Shown here in pieces: positions 1 through 12,700 of a DNA stretch of 64,000 bases. The translations under genes were made by a program, and so were the position numbers. Positions within the stretch are counted from its first letter, which is position 1, and each line of letters starts with the position of its first letter. The DNA is from Rhea pennata (Eukaryota > Chordata > Aves > Rheiformes > Rheidae). The notes under the pieces were generated by a model that had not been told where the DNA came from, made no database searches, and saw only the letters and a program-made list of their open reading frames with translations. The stretch spans positions 17,388,383 to 17,452,382 of the forward strand of contig NC_084670.1 in assembly GCF_028389875.1 (NCBI RefSeq), given 5' to 3'.

Positions 1-1311
1 GGATTCTGCCGTGGAGGATCTGCTTAGCCTTTGCCACAGAGAAAGCCGAGAGGACCTCAGTACCTCCAAGCAGGACAGCAGTGGAGAAAGCAGCCAAGAA
101 CTGAAGCTGGTGCAGAGTAGCAAACCCTGTTTGAAAGAAGGTGCATTGCAGTGGTATCAGCAACACGGAGTCAGTGCTGCAAGTGCCGCATACTAGGACT
201 TATTTAAAGAGCCTATTGTAAAAGTCTTTGAGCCAGTTAATTACCAGTTTTTGTTATGTCAGGAACTCCTTGAGTTAAAGCAGAAAGAAACTATTCATGA
301 AAATGTTCCAGTTCTGTAGTTTAATGGGACAAATTTAAAAAGAAAGAAAGAAAGATTGAAAGAAAGAAAAGGAGAGAAGCAGATAAAATGATTTAGTTCA
401 TGGAAGGACTGAAAACCTTCACAAGAAAAAAAAAAGCTGAAATTACATATTGTGCCCCATCTACTCTTGCATAAGCCATTGAATTTGCTGGAGACTTAAT
501 TGGACTAATCGCCCATTGCAGCTATGTATGAGACTTGGAGCACAAGGTACATACGGGCCAAGGCATTGGCCTATGAAAGACTACAGAGAGAAATTATCCA
601 ACAGCATTTTTTAAAAAAGTAGATGTCCAGGTATGAAAAAACAAGAGGCTTGGCTTGCATTTCAAAAGTATTATTGGCAAGTGAGGAATTTCATTTGACT
701 TACTGACCAAGTAGCATTTGAGAGATGTGAAAAAAGGACAAAAATGACTGTAGGGAAGAGAAAACTTTTAGTGGAAAAAAAATCTATAGAGGACATAAAT
801 GTAGACTCATTCACTTCCTGCTTGCCTCAGCCTCATTCTCCTGCACCACCCTGTTCACCAGGAAGTTACTGATATACCACAGTCGCTGCAAGGGGATTCA
901 GACTTAGAAATTTGATCTGATCAGAATAAGAATCATATCATGTGCTGCATATTGAATTGAACAGCAGATATTGAAGTAAATGGGAGTTTGGAGTCTGTAC
1001 CATACTATTGGTATTCTCCAGACGCTTACTTTGATGCCTTCCAGAGTTCAGAACATCCTGAAATCGTCAACACATTTACTTGACTGAGGTTTAAAAGCAA
1101 CTCAAAACTAGAAACAAATCATAGTTCTTAACACTGCTGAAGGTTAGAAGAATACTAGTTTTACTGAATAGATGCTTTCTGTGAGTGTCTGAGTACCTCT
1201 GAAATGGCCTGTTGTATATAAGCACGTCCCAGTTTCTTTTTTACAAAGACAGTGTTTTAGGAAATAAACATAACTCTTGGAGTTAAACAATAATTAGGAA
1301 ATAAACATAAC
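1..1311 (+). pseudogene. Decayed intron-free coding-like sequence, probable processed pseudogene of an unrecognised protein
   Basis: One reading frame runs from base 2 to base 388 (about 129 codons) with only two internal stops, TAG at 194 and TAG at 317. It has protein-like composition, including the segment FEPVNYQFLLCQELLELKQK. The same frame resumes around 518-618 (AMYETW..., ending in QREIIQQHFLKK) after several more stops. A further coding-like block (EDINVDSFTSCLPQPHSP) is readable in frame 3 near 789-860. Another lies in frame 1 from 862 to a stop at 1081, with two internal TGAs and ending in YYWYSPDAYFDAFQSSEHPE. The order of blocks, lack of introns, stops and at least two frame changes fit an old retrocopy. 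AATAAA-containing sequence follows near 1263 and is repeated as an 18-bp direct repeat at 1257-1274 and 1294-1311. The left end lies outside the window. I do not recognise the parent protein. A chance open frame cannot be excluded for any single block, but the succession argues against it. Confidence 0.5.
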
Positions 1312-2899
1312 GTTCAGCATAGTAGAACACCCATCTTCTTCCTAACTCTTACCATGCTAAAAGCTAATACTCCAAACCTGCCCATATATTTTGAAGCATC
1401 TTGGAGAAACCTTTTCATGATTTTGCACCTATGAACCCTTATACAGAGACAGTGCAGAGGATACTGAACACAGCCTTCTCCCTGCTTATTACTGGCATCT
1501 CTGCATGCTTGGTAAATACCTTAGCACTTGGCCTTTGCTTGTGCTGCCCTGTTCTGCAGAGCTTGTCTGCGTGCAGTTTCCTTCTCTCTTCCCAGGACTA
1601 GTTTCCCATTTGAAGGGCTGTTTCCCACTTCTCACTGCTCCTGCTTCCCCTCCTCTGCCCCAGGCCTCTGCTCAGGGTGACATGGCACCTGTGCTGCCTT
1701 GTGAACCCAAGATACAAAGCTTTTTGCTGTATTGGTCTTCAAAGCACTAGCTTGGCCTTATTTTCAATGGTTGGGATTAGCAGAGTTTGTAAGAACGTAT
1801 CTGGCCTGTCAGGCTAAACAGTCCACTCACCACCCCCACCATCTTACATATATTTTTAAATAACTAATTAAAAGATAATGGCAGTGGAACTAAATACTGT
1901 CGCAAGATAAGGATCTCGCACTGCTAGAGAAACGTTAAGTGGAAATGTTTATTTTCAAAGGGAAGAAACGTTGATCACATGCCTAATCCTATAATTCTTA
2001 AACAAGTAAAGTTCCTGTAGAATTCAGTAGTGCCTGAGGTGACAACATCCTTTTACTGTGGTAGTGTTTCTGGATACCTAATGACCATAAATGATGCAGT
2101 CATTTTGTCCAAATGAGTCTGGGGCAGTACTGGAACAGATGTTTTCCTTACCTTAACTAGCTTGTTGTATCTTCTAGGTTGGAGGACAAATTTTGCATAT
2201 GCTGCATTGCACAAGTTTAGATGATGTTTTTCAGACGCGCTTTAGGAAGCAGTGAGCTGTGGTTTGGATGAAGTTATTGACAGCTCATAAAGGTGATGCT
2301 CAAGTCTGAGTTGCTCCTGCAGATTCCCTTCAGTACAGTTGAGATCATCTCTTTTTAAATCAGATGTGGCCTTTTCTCTGTTCTTCAAATACTTCTGAAA
2401 CAAGGATTAGCTTAAATTCACTTTTTGGAAATAAACTACCTTCAACTCCCTCATGTTTCCAGTGGGGTGAAGAAATCCACATCAGCAGCAGTACTTGTGT
2501 GTTAGCTGCTCTGGTGTAACTACCCCCATACTGCTCTTTTGCTGTAAGTGATGTGAGATGATTTGGAATAGCCTTAACCCTCATTTAGACTTGTTCTTGT
2601 GTTTATATTCACCCCAGCAGTGTTAGTGGGGGCTGTGAGGTGCAGCTCCTCCCCAGATCACCTACCAGAGAGCATCCAGCTCTCCTAGCTGGCAGCACTA
2701 ATGGGATTGGACATTTTCCTTTTTCCTTTCCTCTCTCCCGCCCTGAGGTAGCCTTTTTTTCTCCCACAGGTCTGGACTTGCTTTAGATGTAGGCTTGTCT
2801 TGCAGGCAGGTGAATACTAAAGGGGAAATTGGAGGCAGATGCAGACCTGCTTTCTGAGAAAAGCTTGTCAGTGAAAGCATGAAGATTTATCCTAACCAG
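1312..2899. other. Intergenic DNA, no gene seen
   Basis: Unique-looking sequence of mixed composition. Short open frames at 1401-1601 and 1505-1750 overlap one another in different frames and show no domain, splice context or family resemblance, so they are not called. A polypyrimidine-rich stretch around 1600-1680 could mimic coding composition but is interrupted. No repeat family is recognised. Confidence 0.5.
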
Positions 2900-3660
2900 A
2901 ATTAACTTGCATAAGTTGTTAATGCTATGCAATGGATAGTGGCTAGTGGTTTTTAGAAATTGCTGCTGCTTTCACAATTAATGAAGATTCATCATTCCAT
3001 TAGATCATCTCTAACCTACTGTAATTGTTCTGATTTTTATTTTTTACCTTGTTCTCCAGTTCATGTCTAAATACAAGAAGATGTTTATATTGCATACATT
3101 CAGCTTTAATTGGCCCTTAAAAGAAGGTGTTGATTAGAATCTTCTCAACATCAACAGCTAGCTCGCACAACATTCTGTAATTACTGTTTATTAATTTAGT
3201 TCAAGTGGCACAGTTGAAAGCCCTGCTCAGATGGGAGAAGTAAATTGTCACTGGTATTGAATATGTAAATTATGTGCCGTGTAAGTTTCCATGAAGAATG
3301 TTTAAAGTTAAATGCTGTGCACATAAAGCTTTCCAGTTTCATCTAATCCAACCATATGACGGCTTTGCAAAAAGTGTCATGAAAATTTACCAGCCCTGGC
3401 AAAAAAACTACTTGTCTACCCTTTACTTTTTTTATTAACATAATCATGATGATAATAATAATTTATTTGCCAGTCAAAAAAAAAATCATTCATGCTTGTT
3501 GGATGGAGATTTGCAATGCTGCCAATTGAATCTGAACTACACGTTGCTGTAGTATAGGCATTCAGCAGCCTGGATTTGTTGCCCTGGTGCAGTAACCCTT
3601 CTTTCTCTTTAATTAGCTTATAAAGTCAGAATTTCTTAAACAAAGTACTCATTAAGCATT
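2900..3660. promoter_or_regulatory. Candidate conserved noncoding element, ATTA-rich
   Basis: AT-rich and free of simple repeats for most of its length, with many homeodomain-type cores: CACAATTAATGAAG near 2975, TTTAATTGG near 3104, TGTAATTACTG near 3176 and TTATTAATTTAG near 3189. This density of TAAT/ATTA sites in non-repetitive sequence is typical of developmental enhancers around regulator genes such as LMO4. The call is by composition only, without cross-species alignment. Confidence 0.3.
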
Positions 3661-6339
3661 GCCTTGTTATGTTACTTTAAAATGCAATTAAAAGTTTTAA
3701 GAGTGCTGCAAAGTTTGTGTACTGTTGTCAGTGTCCATGTCACTCACTATCAATTTCCACCCACTCACACAGATCAGAGACCTCCTGTTAAATATAGACA
3801 GCACTTTATAGCTCTTGTGTATAGGCTAGGCACAAAAACAATACGCTGATGAGAATGACCTGATTGCAAATCATACTTCAAGGAAAGAGAGGGGAATGGA
3901 GGGGAGGATATGTGAGTGGTTAGAGGAAGGAGGACCCGGGAGTCTGCGTTGTCCTTCTACCTCTGCAGTTGTCTCCCTTTGACCTTCTGTGTGGGAGTAG
4001 CTATGCGCTCCTGGTTAAGTGTGCTGCTTCGAAGTCTTCCCAAAGAACATTGCATGGAAAAACCCCACCATTATTGTTTTGTGTATCTGAAAGAATGAGA
4101 CCAGACATCTTGTTAGAAGAGAAGAAAAATATCCAGATCCTGAATATAGCCTGGGCCTTCACCCAGTCCTCACACTCTCGCTGGCTGCTGTTATCATGAA
4201 TGGCACTAATCAATTCCAGGAAATCTCTACACCAAGCATTATGTCACATGCGGTTACATCATTCCTTCTAACCTCTAGGGCTTCCTGTTGACATCTCTGG
4301 AGCTCTCCTACTACCAAATGGTATTAGACAAAATGCCAAACGGTATTTTTAGCCATCTGTGCCTGCCGAAAGGAATCCAAGTGTTTCTATTTTGCAGCTT
4401 TTACCTGCTGGATCTCATCTTTGCTCCCTAAAACAAAGCGAACCTTTGTGGGTCTCTTCAGGGTTTGCCCAGGTGTTTTTAAGGACAGAGGGAGCATGCG
4501 AGAAAGTTTATTGAGATAGAAGGGGCTAATTCCTCAGCAGAATTTATTTATTTTTAATGTCTACCAGATTGCTAATCCAGTCTGTCAGTTGTGTAACTTC
4601 TGTTATAACTTCCACCCCAGGAAGTTGTTGCTCCGTTTCTTTCTTTCTGAATTCCTTCCCCAGGGATGCTGCTTCGCCGTGTGGTATATGTTTCACCTCG
4701 TGGTGGATGCCCAAGTGCTGTTCTGCAAGACATACCCTACCCTCATAGAGCCATCCCCAAAGGTATCTGGGAGCCATTCCTCTCTTGGAATGGACTGCGG
4801 CATTGCGTCCTCTTCTCCTTGCAACCCCCACATTTCCAACTGTTTCAGCCAAAAGACGCAGGGCTCAAAGCCTTTCCAGGTCTAGCTTGCAAGACTATTC
4901 CTTCTTGAAACTACCACTTTACGTTTCTTGGTTTGGATCTTTTTTCATTATTATTATTTGTCTGGTTTATATCTTCCTTTCATTCTAACAGTTTGATTTT
5001 TGTGGCTGTTTCTGTGTTTGTTCGCTGCTGCAGTAGATATCAACAACATGATTAAATTCCAGCTCTGACTGTTGCAACATAAGCGCTCTGCCTTCATTAT
5101 CCACGGTGCCTAAAACTATTTGATCTCTAATAAGTTCGCCTGCAAGTGTGCCTCATTTGCATGATGAGGCTAACTGGTGCAGCCTGGTTGCATATTGGTT
5201 TGTGATTTCAGTTTCTCTTCGATCAGATGTATCAAGTAGAAGGAACTATTAAAATTGCCAGCAACTGTATATTTTTCTTTTAATCATGCCAGAATACTGA
5301 GAGTCCCAGACAGCCTTACTAGGCTGCAGAAAACCACCGATAAAAGGCATCTGAGAGCTCCTCACGTCCGGTGGCGTGTAAGCCAGGGCTGTACTGGGGA
5401 TAGCCGGTCTGGTTTGGTGGAGCAAGCTGTTAAAATCGTATCCAGCTCTGAGCTGGCTGTCGGACAGCCTCCTTTGGTGAGTACACTTCCCATCACCGCT
5501 GGCCCCCAACCAGGACGGAGTTGTCCCTCCAGCAAGGACCTGTCCCACAGCCCACCAGGCTCAGAGCTGGAGGTCTCCCCTCCTCCCCTTGGGGTGTCTC
5601 TCCCTGTCTCTGCAGCCCATGTCCATCCTCTCTGGTCCTGCAATTAACCCAGCTGACATTCATTTGGCAGTGCCTTCATGGCACACGCTTTACTGCCCAT
5701 GGTTTGCAGGAAGAGAAAATGTGCTTTATTACACCAACCATTTGGGAATGAATCCTTCTTTGGGTCTGAAATGGAAGCAGCAAACTTCAAAGCTAAATGT
5801 AAGTAGAGAACAGTGGCTCAATTGTTGTGAGATCTGTGCTGATAGTACTGAAAATGTTGCAGGTTGCCTGTTTGCTTTCTGGATTGTGCTCAGAATAGGC
5901 CTGCGAGTGATCTTACGAGATATGATTTGCCCCTTTGCAGCATCCCTAACTTATCTGATTTCAGAATTCAGCTTCTTAAATTATAATCTGTGCCAAATAC
6001 CTGCCTTTTCATTTGAGACAGTTTTTTAATTTAAGCTGAATCAACACTTAGCACATGAAAATGTCTCTCGTTGATCTGCCTAGGTCCTAGATTGAGTTCT
6101 TATTTCATACAAAAAAAAAAGGGGGACTGGTTTCTTTTGTTCTTGGGCTGGGGACATAAAACGAGGAACCAAACCAAACTGAACCAAACAAAAGAATTCT
6201 TAGGATCTCATTGGCAGTATTTGCTTCACATGTGAACAGTATTTTTTCCCTAGCATATACTTGCAAGAATTTTTAAAAGTGTCATTCATACATCACCTGC
6301 CCTAGCAGACAACAGTTGTTCCGGAGAAGCTGTTGCTCT
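3661..6339. other. Intergenic DNA, no gene seen
   Basis: No exon, RNA gene or repeat family is recognised. Overlapping short frames at 4544-4988 and 5249-5751 lie in GC-richer sequence on both strands and lack any recognisable domain. A run of ten A followed by five G sits at about 6111-6125. A short palindromic octamer site in this stretch is listed separately. Confidence 0.45.
5151..5169. promoter_or_regulatory. POU octamer inside an inverted repeat
   Basis: A perfect ATTTGCAT octamer at 5155-5162 lies within the inverted repeat CCTCAT (5151-5156) / ATGAGG (5164-5169). ATTTGCAT is the established consensus for Oct/POU-domain factors. A single site in non-conserved sequence would be weak evidence of function. 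Confidence 0.3.
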
Positions 6340-6790
6340 CTGTTAGGTCAATGACCAGTGAACTAAACATTTTCTACTTAGGCCTTCATGTGATAAAAGC
6401 CTAAGAGCTTTGAAGGAGCCATTACTGACTATTGCCTGGAAGAAATGTCCATTTGAAAATTCTGCAATTATGTACTTCCATAATAGTGTGTAAAAGGAGC
6501 TCTGGACCCATTATGGATTATTGAGTAAATAATGTATTTTTAAAAGTGACTAAGTAATTTATATGATAGCCTGTATTGGCAGCGAAGAGTGACTGTAGAC
6601 TAAACATTCTGTCTTTCTTTCTCTTAAAAAATCTCATTTAAATCCCTAAATAGCAATTAAAAAGAAATCCCTGATGCAGGTTCAGTATTTCTATAGCAGT
6701 CAGTAGCTAATGGCTCTGACTTTACTCCGCCGAGGCTGCCATTTTGTGCTGACCAGTTTCCTCTGGTCCGAGTTATTTTTTTGCCTTCAT
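6340..6790. promoter_or_regulatory. Candidate noncoding regulatory block with nuclear-receptor IR1-like site
   Basis: AGGTCA at 6345-6350 is followed after one base by TGACCA at 6352-6357, an inverted repeat with one-base spacing and one mismatch in the second half. Further on are ATTA-type sites near 6507-6560 and 6650, and GCCATTTTG near 6737, which resembles the YY1 core on the opposite strand. The sequence is unique-looking rather than repetitive. Function is inferred only. Confidence 0.25.
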
Positions 6791-9700
6791 TGGGTCAGAC
6801 AGGAAGTTTAATTATCAAATACACTACAGAGGTATCCAGAGGCCTCCTAGAGGTCAGACCCACAGTGCTCGCAACCAGAGCTACCCGTAATCAGGAACAG
6901 CCACTAGCCAGAAGAGACGGGCTCTCAGAGAAAGAAGACAGGAAGCAGTCAATCCTTGTTTTAGGGAAAAAGCTGAAAAAAAATAAGGCTTGGATGGAGG
7001 CAACTTTGTCTGAGATCACACAGGAGACAAAAACCCTCTCCCTCCCAAGACCAGCTTTAGTTTCTTAGCTTCATGTTTGGACAACTCTTTGGAAAGGCAT
7101 AGCCCGAGATGCCTGCTGCTGTGGATCCGTGGTGAGAACGCAAACAGCTCCTTTATCAGTTGCCCGCAATGGTCTTGCTTCAGGCCACTGCACTCAGCCA
7201 TTTCAGGCACAGGCCCTGGTCAAGGCAGATAGGAAAATCCTGCAGTTACAAAGAATTTATATTGCAGCAACAATGCACCAATAAACAGTCGTGTTAGAAG
7301 AAAAACTTTTTTTTTAAAGCATGGAATAAGCTTCCCTGAGTCCTTCTTTTTATTTATCAGGCTGCTTCCTGCCATGGCAGGGGTAGTCTGTCTCTCTGAT
7401 AATTTTTTCTGTCAAAATTTGAAAGAGTAAGTTGAAATAGTTGCTTTTTAAGAATCACCTGAGTTTGAATCTGAGCTGTATTGAACCTTAGTGTTTATTT
7501 TCACATACCCACTAGGCCAAGCAGCTTGGAGCTGTCACATAGAGACTACCATACTTACATACTATAATATGTAATTAACATTAAAGTAATGTGATGGACT
7601 TGACTTAAAAGACAAAAGTAAAATAATTCCCTGCTTAGGGAATTCCCTGCTATAGTGGTGCTCCAGCCTTAACCTTTTTTTGATGGTACTTTCACTGGCA
7701 TAAATTAGAGACAAAGTCACCTCATCTGCTGAATTCTTGAACTTGTAAGTCCAGATCTGTGTTGTAACTGATCTTGCACATGAAATCTCCTAACAGTTAG
7801 GAGGAAGCACACATCTATTCATGCGGCTGTCAGGACTACTGAACTCCTTTTCTAGAGGCTGTGCAAAACCTACCCATGCTGCATCCATGTGCATGTTCAA
7901 AGCAGATCATGTGCTTCCAATAACTACGCTGTTCAGTCGCACCTCAAGAACATAACCTTTAGACCTGAATTTGAATACATTTGTATAATTTCTCATTGTA
8001 TAAGGGAAGTGCTTTTCATGCACCAAATGGAAATGTGGCATTTTGGCTGCCCTCTGGGGAGATGACAAGAGGCGGGTATCCACAGCAAGGCCACTGGCAC
8101 ATGAGAGTCTGTTTTTCGCACTTGGAGATTTTTCAAAACACTTTGGTTGGCATATTGTTTGTTAAGAATAAATGAAGAGTGAGAAAGAGTTACATCTCTT
8201 GCTAATATAAATGCCCTCCAGAAAACACTGCCTCTGGAGGTGGTTTTTCCCACTGTGCTGTGAAGTTTCACCCTCAGAGCTCTGCCATAACCCCAGCACA
8301 TGTTTAGAGGAAAGGAGGAGCACCAGAAGAGAAGAAATGCAAGTACATATGTGTGTGAAAAAATAAACAGAAAACACATAGCTGAAAAGATGAAAATGAG
8401 TTGCTTAAGGAAGAAATGATAAGAAATAGGAAGAAAGAGGAAGTAAAAAAAAATGATGGAGAGGTAATAGAGCCAGAAATAAATGGAGAATAAACAAGGT
8501 GAAATACAAATGTATATAAACATTTAAGCTGTGTTTAAGCAAAACATATAAGAAAGCAATTGCTCTCACTGTTAGGCTCTATTTGTTGGCCAGGAAAGGG
8601 CAGTTATGTATTGGGATAATTGACTGGAGAGGTGATGAAGTCTCTATCATTGGAGAATTTCAGCAACAGAGTAGTCAAAAATCTGGGGAGTACCGTCAGG
8701 TACTGGTTTTTTTACGATCCCTTCCAGCTCTGTTTGCTATGACCTCAGCATCCCAAAGCACATTAGTGCATTAAACCGGGAGCTGAAGCAGTAGCTCAAC
8801 TGTGTGAGTATGGGAGACCAGTTTCTGTCCCTGTCACCTCCTGGCTGTAAGGTCTTGAACAATAAACAAGGTCTGTACTTGGAGAAGTCTATGAGGAAGA
8901 TGAGCATACAGGAAAAAAACAAAGAAAAGGAACTGGTTGGTCACGAGACCAAATTTTCTTTTGAGATATGGAGCCAAGGCCCCCTTTACACCTTCCTCCT
9001 CATTGGAAGAGCCCTATTCTGTTGCAAATACTCAGTTTGAATTCAGTGTAAAAACAAAGCCCTCATAACTTGAGATAAAAGATCTTAGGGTCCTTCTTGC
9101 AAGGACAGTTATTAATTGCTCTACTGTGCTTCAAACCTAAATAATTTCATTCTATGTTTCAAAGCAAATTCCCCATAATTTCAGCCCTGATCATCTTCCC
9201 TTCCTGTCCTGGCCTCTCTTCAATGACAGGTGAAGAGCTGCCACAGGTATGAAGTAGTCTGGGCTGCTTCTAGACTGATGTTCATTGCTTTACAAATCAT
9301 CAGTTACCTCTGCAGTATAGATCAAAGTGTAAACAGGCTTTTAAAATAAAAGCCTGGAAATGTATCATACTGGAACAAAAGAAAGTTTCCTTCTCCCACC
9401 TCTGTCAGTTTTTCAGGGCTTGCCAAAGGGAACTAACAAAGCCCAGTGTGACAACTTCGGGGTTCTCCCCCAAAAGGAAGAGGTTCGCCTTGCTCTATTA
9501 CTGCTGTAGGAAGGCAAAGGCCCTACTCTTCCCTTGTGCAGATCTGCTGTATATCCTCCTTTTTTTCCATTTTGCGCCACCAGGAATGACACTGGTTACT
9601 GGAGGGAACTGCTTTTCTTTCTGACATTACTTTAGAGACATGAGATTCATTATTTGAGGGTGTGTATGAGATTCTGCAAGCACAATTTACATCTGCTATG

Positions 9701-12700
9701 TTGTGAGATCTTTGGTATGATACTGACTCATTCGTTGGCACCTGAAAGAGGTTTGGGGAATTCAGCAAGCTTTCAGCAATCCGGTTGGAGAGATTAAACA
9801 GAATTATGGCCCATTCAGATTTGTCCTAATTTTATTAGATTTGCAGTATTTCTAATTGCATAAACATATGCAGCCAAGTATACAGATGGGGACTGGGAAG
9901 ATGTACAAGGACACTCAGGCTCCATAGTCAGCTAATTGGTGGACTGAGTAATAGGGCACTTCAAAAGACTGATAATTTTTTTCAGAACATTTCAGGGTAA
10001 GAGTCTGTCCCCATTAAAACTGTAACAATTAAGAGAAGAAGAATTTTAGCCTTAGTATTTGTTGAAGTTGAGGAAAGAGATGAGAAGTATGTAATAAAGA
10101 CAAAATCCAGGATGAAGGATGATGTTTTGGGTAAGATTAACTACTGATTAGTTTTAACCATAGGAAAAAGATACAATGTCTCAAAAAGACAAAATGACTG
10201 GCCTGATGCATATGGTGACATCTGAAGATTTTGATCAGGGGCATGTGGAAGATGGTTAACAGTTTCAAATATTGCCAAGGCAAATGGGAAATCATTTTGT
10301 GTGAACATTGTTATTGATAGTAAATGCCAAGCTTTAATGTTTTCAGAAATGTTTTATATTTTCTTTTGGAAAATAAATGTTTTTGCTATGGCTAGGAGAG
10401 CTCTTGAGCCACAAGTCAAAGTATGCTGTGGTTATTTCTGGTCAAATGATACCAGCTGAGGTACTGGCATGGCTGTTTATATCACTGCTTTCACATGGAA
10501 TAATATCCCTTCTCATATTTGTTAAGGAAATGTTGTTGATGACTTATTTTCTGCTATCAAGGCAGAAGGGGACAGGATAAAAAAGTGTGCCCTCAGGAAG
10601 CACATCATGGACGCAACTCTCAGACTGAATTAGTCCCAGCTATATTAGATAGGTTTTTTTTGAAATCTCTGCTGGTAACAGATCTGGAAGATATTTCCCT
10701 TACCCTTGTCTGGACTGAATACTTGGTAGGTGAGTAAAATATAGTTTGTTTTTCTTCCCCATGAGAAGCAAGATAAAGCAAGCAAGTAGGTCACATATCT
10801 GAACCTGGGCTTCTCAGTGAAGTTCTTCAAGGACCTCTCAAAAGACGTAGTAAATAAATTGTGTAATATTTTCTGGAAACAAAAATGCAAAAGAGATTCA
10901 ATAATATTGGGACTTGTTGTTCTATTAATGACTTTATTTTCATCTCCCTCCTGCTCAGGCAATAACCTACAAACTCTGACCACACCAGCGGTGTGAAATT
11001 GCTGATTAACCTTTTGACTCTGACAATTGGGACTTCTCTCAACACCAACTGATAATGCAAAAAACCATTAGTAGTTAATATTGGGATATCCCTGCTCCAG
11101 ATGTCAAAAGGTCAATGAAAAATTAAGCATCTTGCTTAATTACTGAACAACTTGGAAACCTCCCACACACACATTTCATTTTTTGTGATAAATAAACCAG
11201 ACTACTTGAACTGAGAGAGATGGGTGTTTTGCTAATGTATACAGATGTTAATTGAAAAAAAAATTATGCTTGTTCTTCTGGATTTAGCTAAAAGAGAGAT
11301 TTCTTGGCGAACTTTATTTCATCTTGAACACTCCTTTGTCCAAATAAACTACTTAATAATAATGCTTTGTTCTTTCTGTAACAGCCATGGAGGGATTTTG
11401 AGCGGAATACTCATTTTCTTTAAGTCATATCTGCCAGTAATCATTCTTGGCTTAAGATCACCTGCCATTTATGGCTTTTATGAAAATGTAACACCATTTC
11501 TGTGTTCAGAACCATTCGTTTTTAGGCAAAGGCTTCAGCACAAGCTCGTTCCCCATATCTACCATAAATGCTATTTATCACAGATTTTGGTCTTTAAAAC
11601 AGAAAGACAATGTTAAAACACGTTGATTACCCTTTCCTTACCACTATCATTCACAAACCATTTTTTCTAATTATGGTATTAGGACATTTACATAACAGGG
11701 AAAAGGGTCCTTTAACTACCTTTCTATTATGTTTGGCACTTTTGTGAAAGGATATTATATTCATGTGCATTAGAGATTGCTTATGAAAGATCAAGACAAT
11801 AATAGCAGATCAGACGATAAAGGTTCCCTTTTCTCCTCCCAGACAGGCTGTCTCTGATAGAAGAATACAGTTCATCAAAAGTGTCTGCAGGTTGTCAAAC
11901 TCAGTGAGATTTGGGGACACTCGGAGGCTGTCATGGCCAACAAGAAGATTTTCTGTAGGGTTCTGCCATCATTCACCCTCAGGAAATAATCACTCACTAC
12001 ATACTGCATGCTCTCATGATAGAGCTCTATTTGAGAGAAAAGAGCCATTTTATCAAAGGACAATATATCCCTTCTCTTGGTCCATGCAGCTTCCATTATC
12101 AGACCATAATAAATCATATTTATGTTCTCAGTTAATAAGACTGATTACAAGGCAGGTTACAGGCATGGGAAAAGCAAAGCAGGTGAAAAGATGTTTTAAT
12201 GAAAATATGATAAGCAAACAGCTTCTTGTGAACATTTCAGGCTGTTATTTGTAATGATCACAGGCAATTTTTGATACATCTTCTTTAGCAATGGTTTAAG
12301 CTGCATAAATTGGCTTGCCACTTTATACGTTGAAATAAGAAGAATCCCAGTGTCCTTATGTTGTCTAGAATCATTATATACATTATAAGCATAAAATGAG
12401 TTTAATGTATGTGCTTTGAAAAGAAGGGGAAAACAGAAAATCAGGGAAGACTGATTTTAATGCTGCTCAAAATGATTTTGAAATTTTCTACTCATCTTTG
12501 TTACTAACAGTGCATTTTCCATGAAATTTAGGAATGACATGTACTGCTTTCATCTCCTTAAAGTTAATATACTGCTCTTTCTGTTTTTCTCAATTTCTTC
12601 AAAGTTCCTTTTAGAGCACTGTACAAAGAGACAGAGAGAAATTCTCCACTCGACGTGTGAGCATAACTGCTATTAATACTGAGGGGAGTTAAGTGTGTGC

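Noticed and set aside
5589-6029. 146-residue open frame on the plus strand
   Set aside because: No family resemblance, no splice context and composition changing midway. Probably chance.
7993-8523. 176-residue open frame on the minus strand
   Set aside because: F/Y/L/I-rich low-complexity translation of an A-rich plus strand, with no domain and no GC or codon signal.
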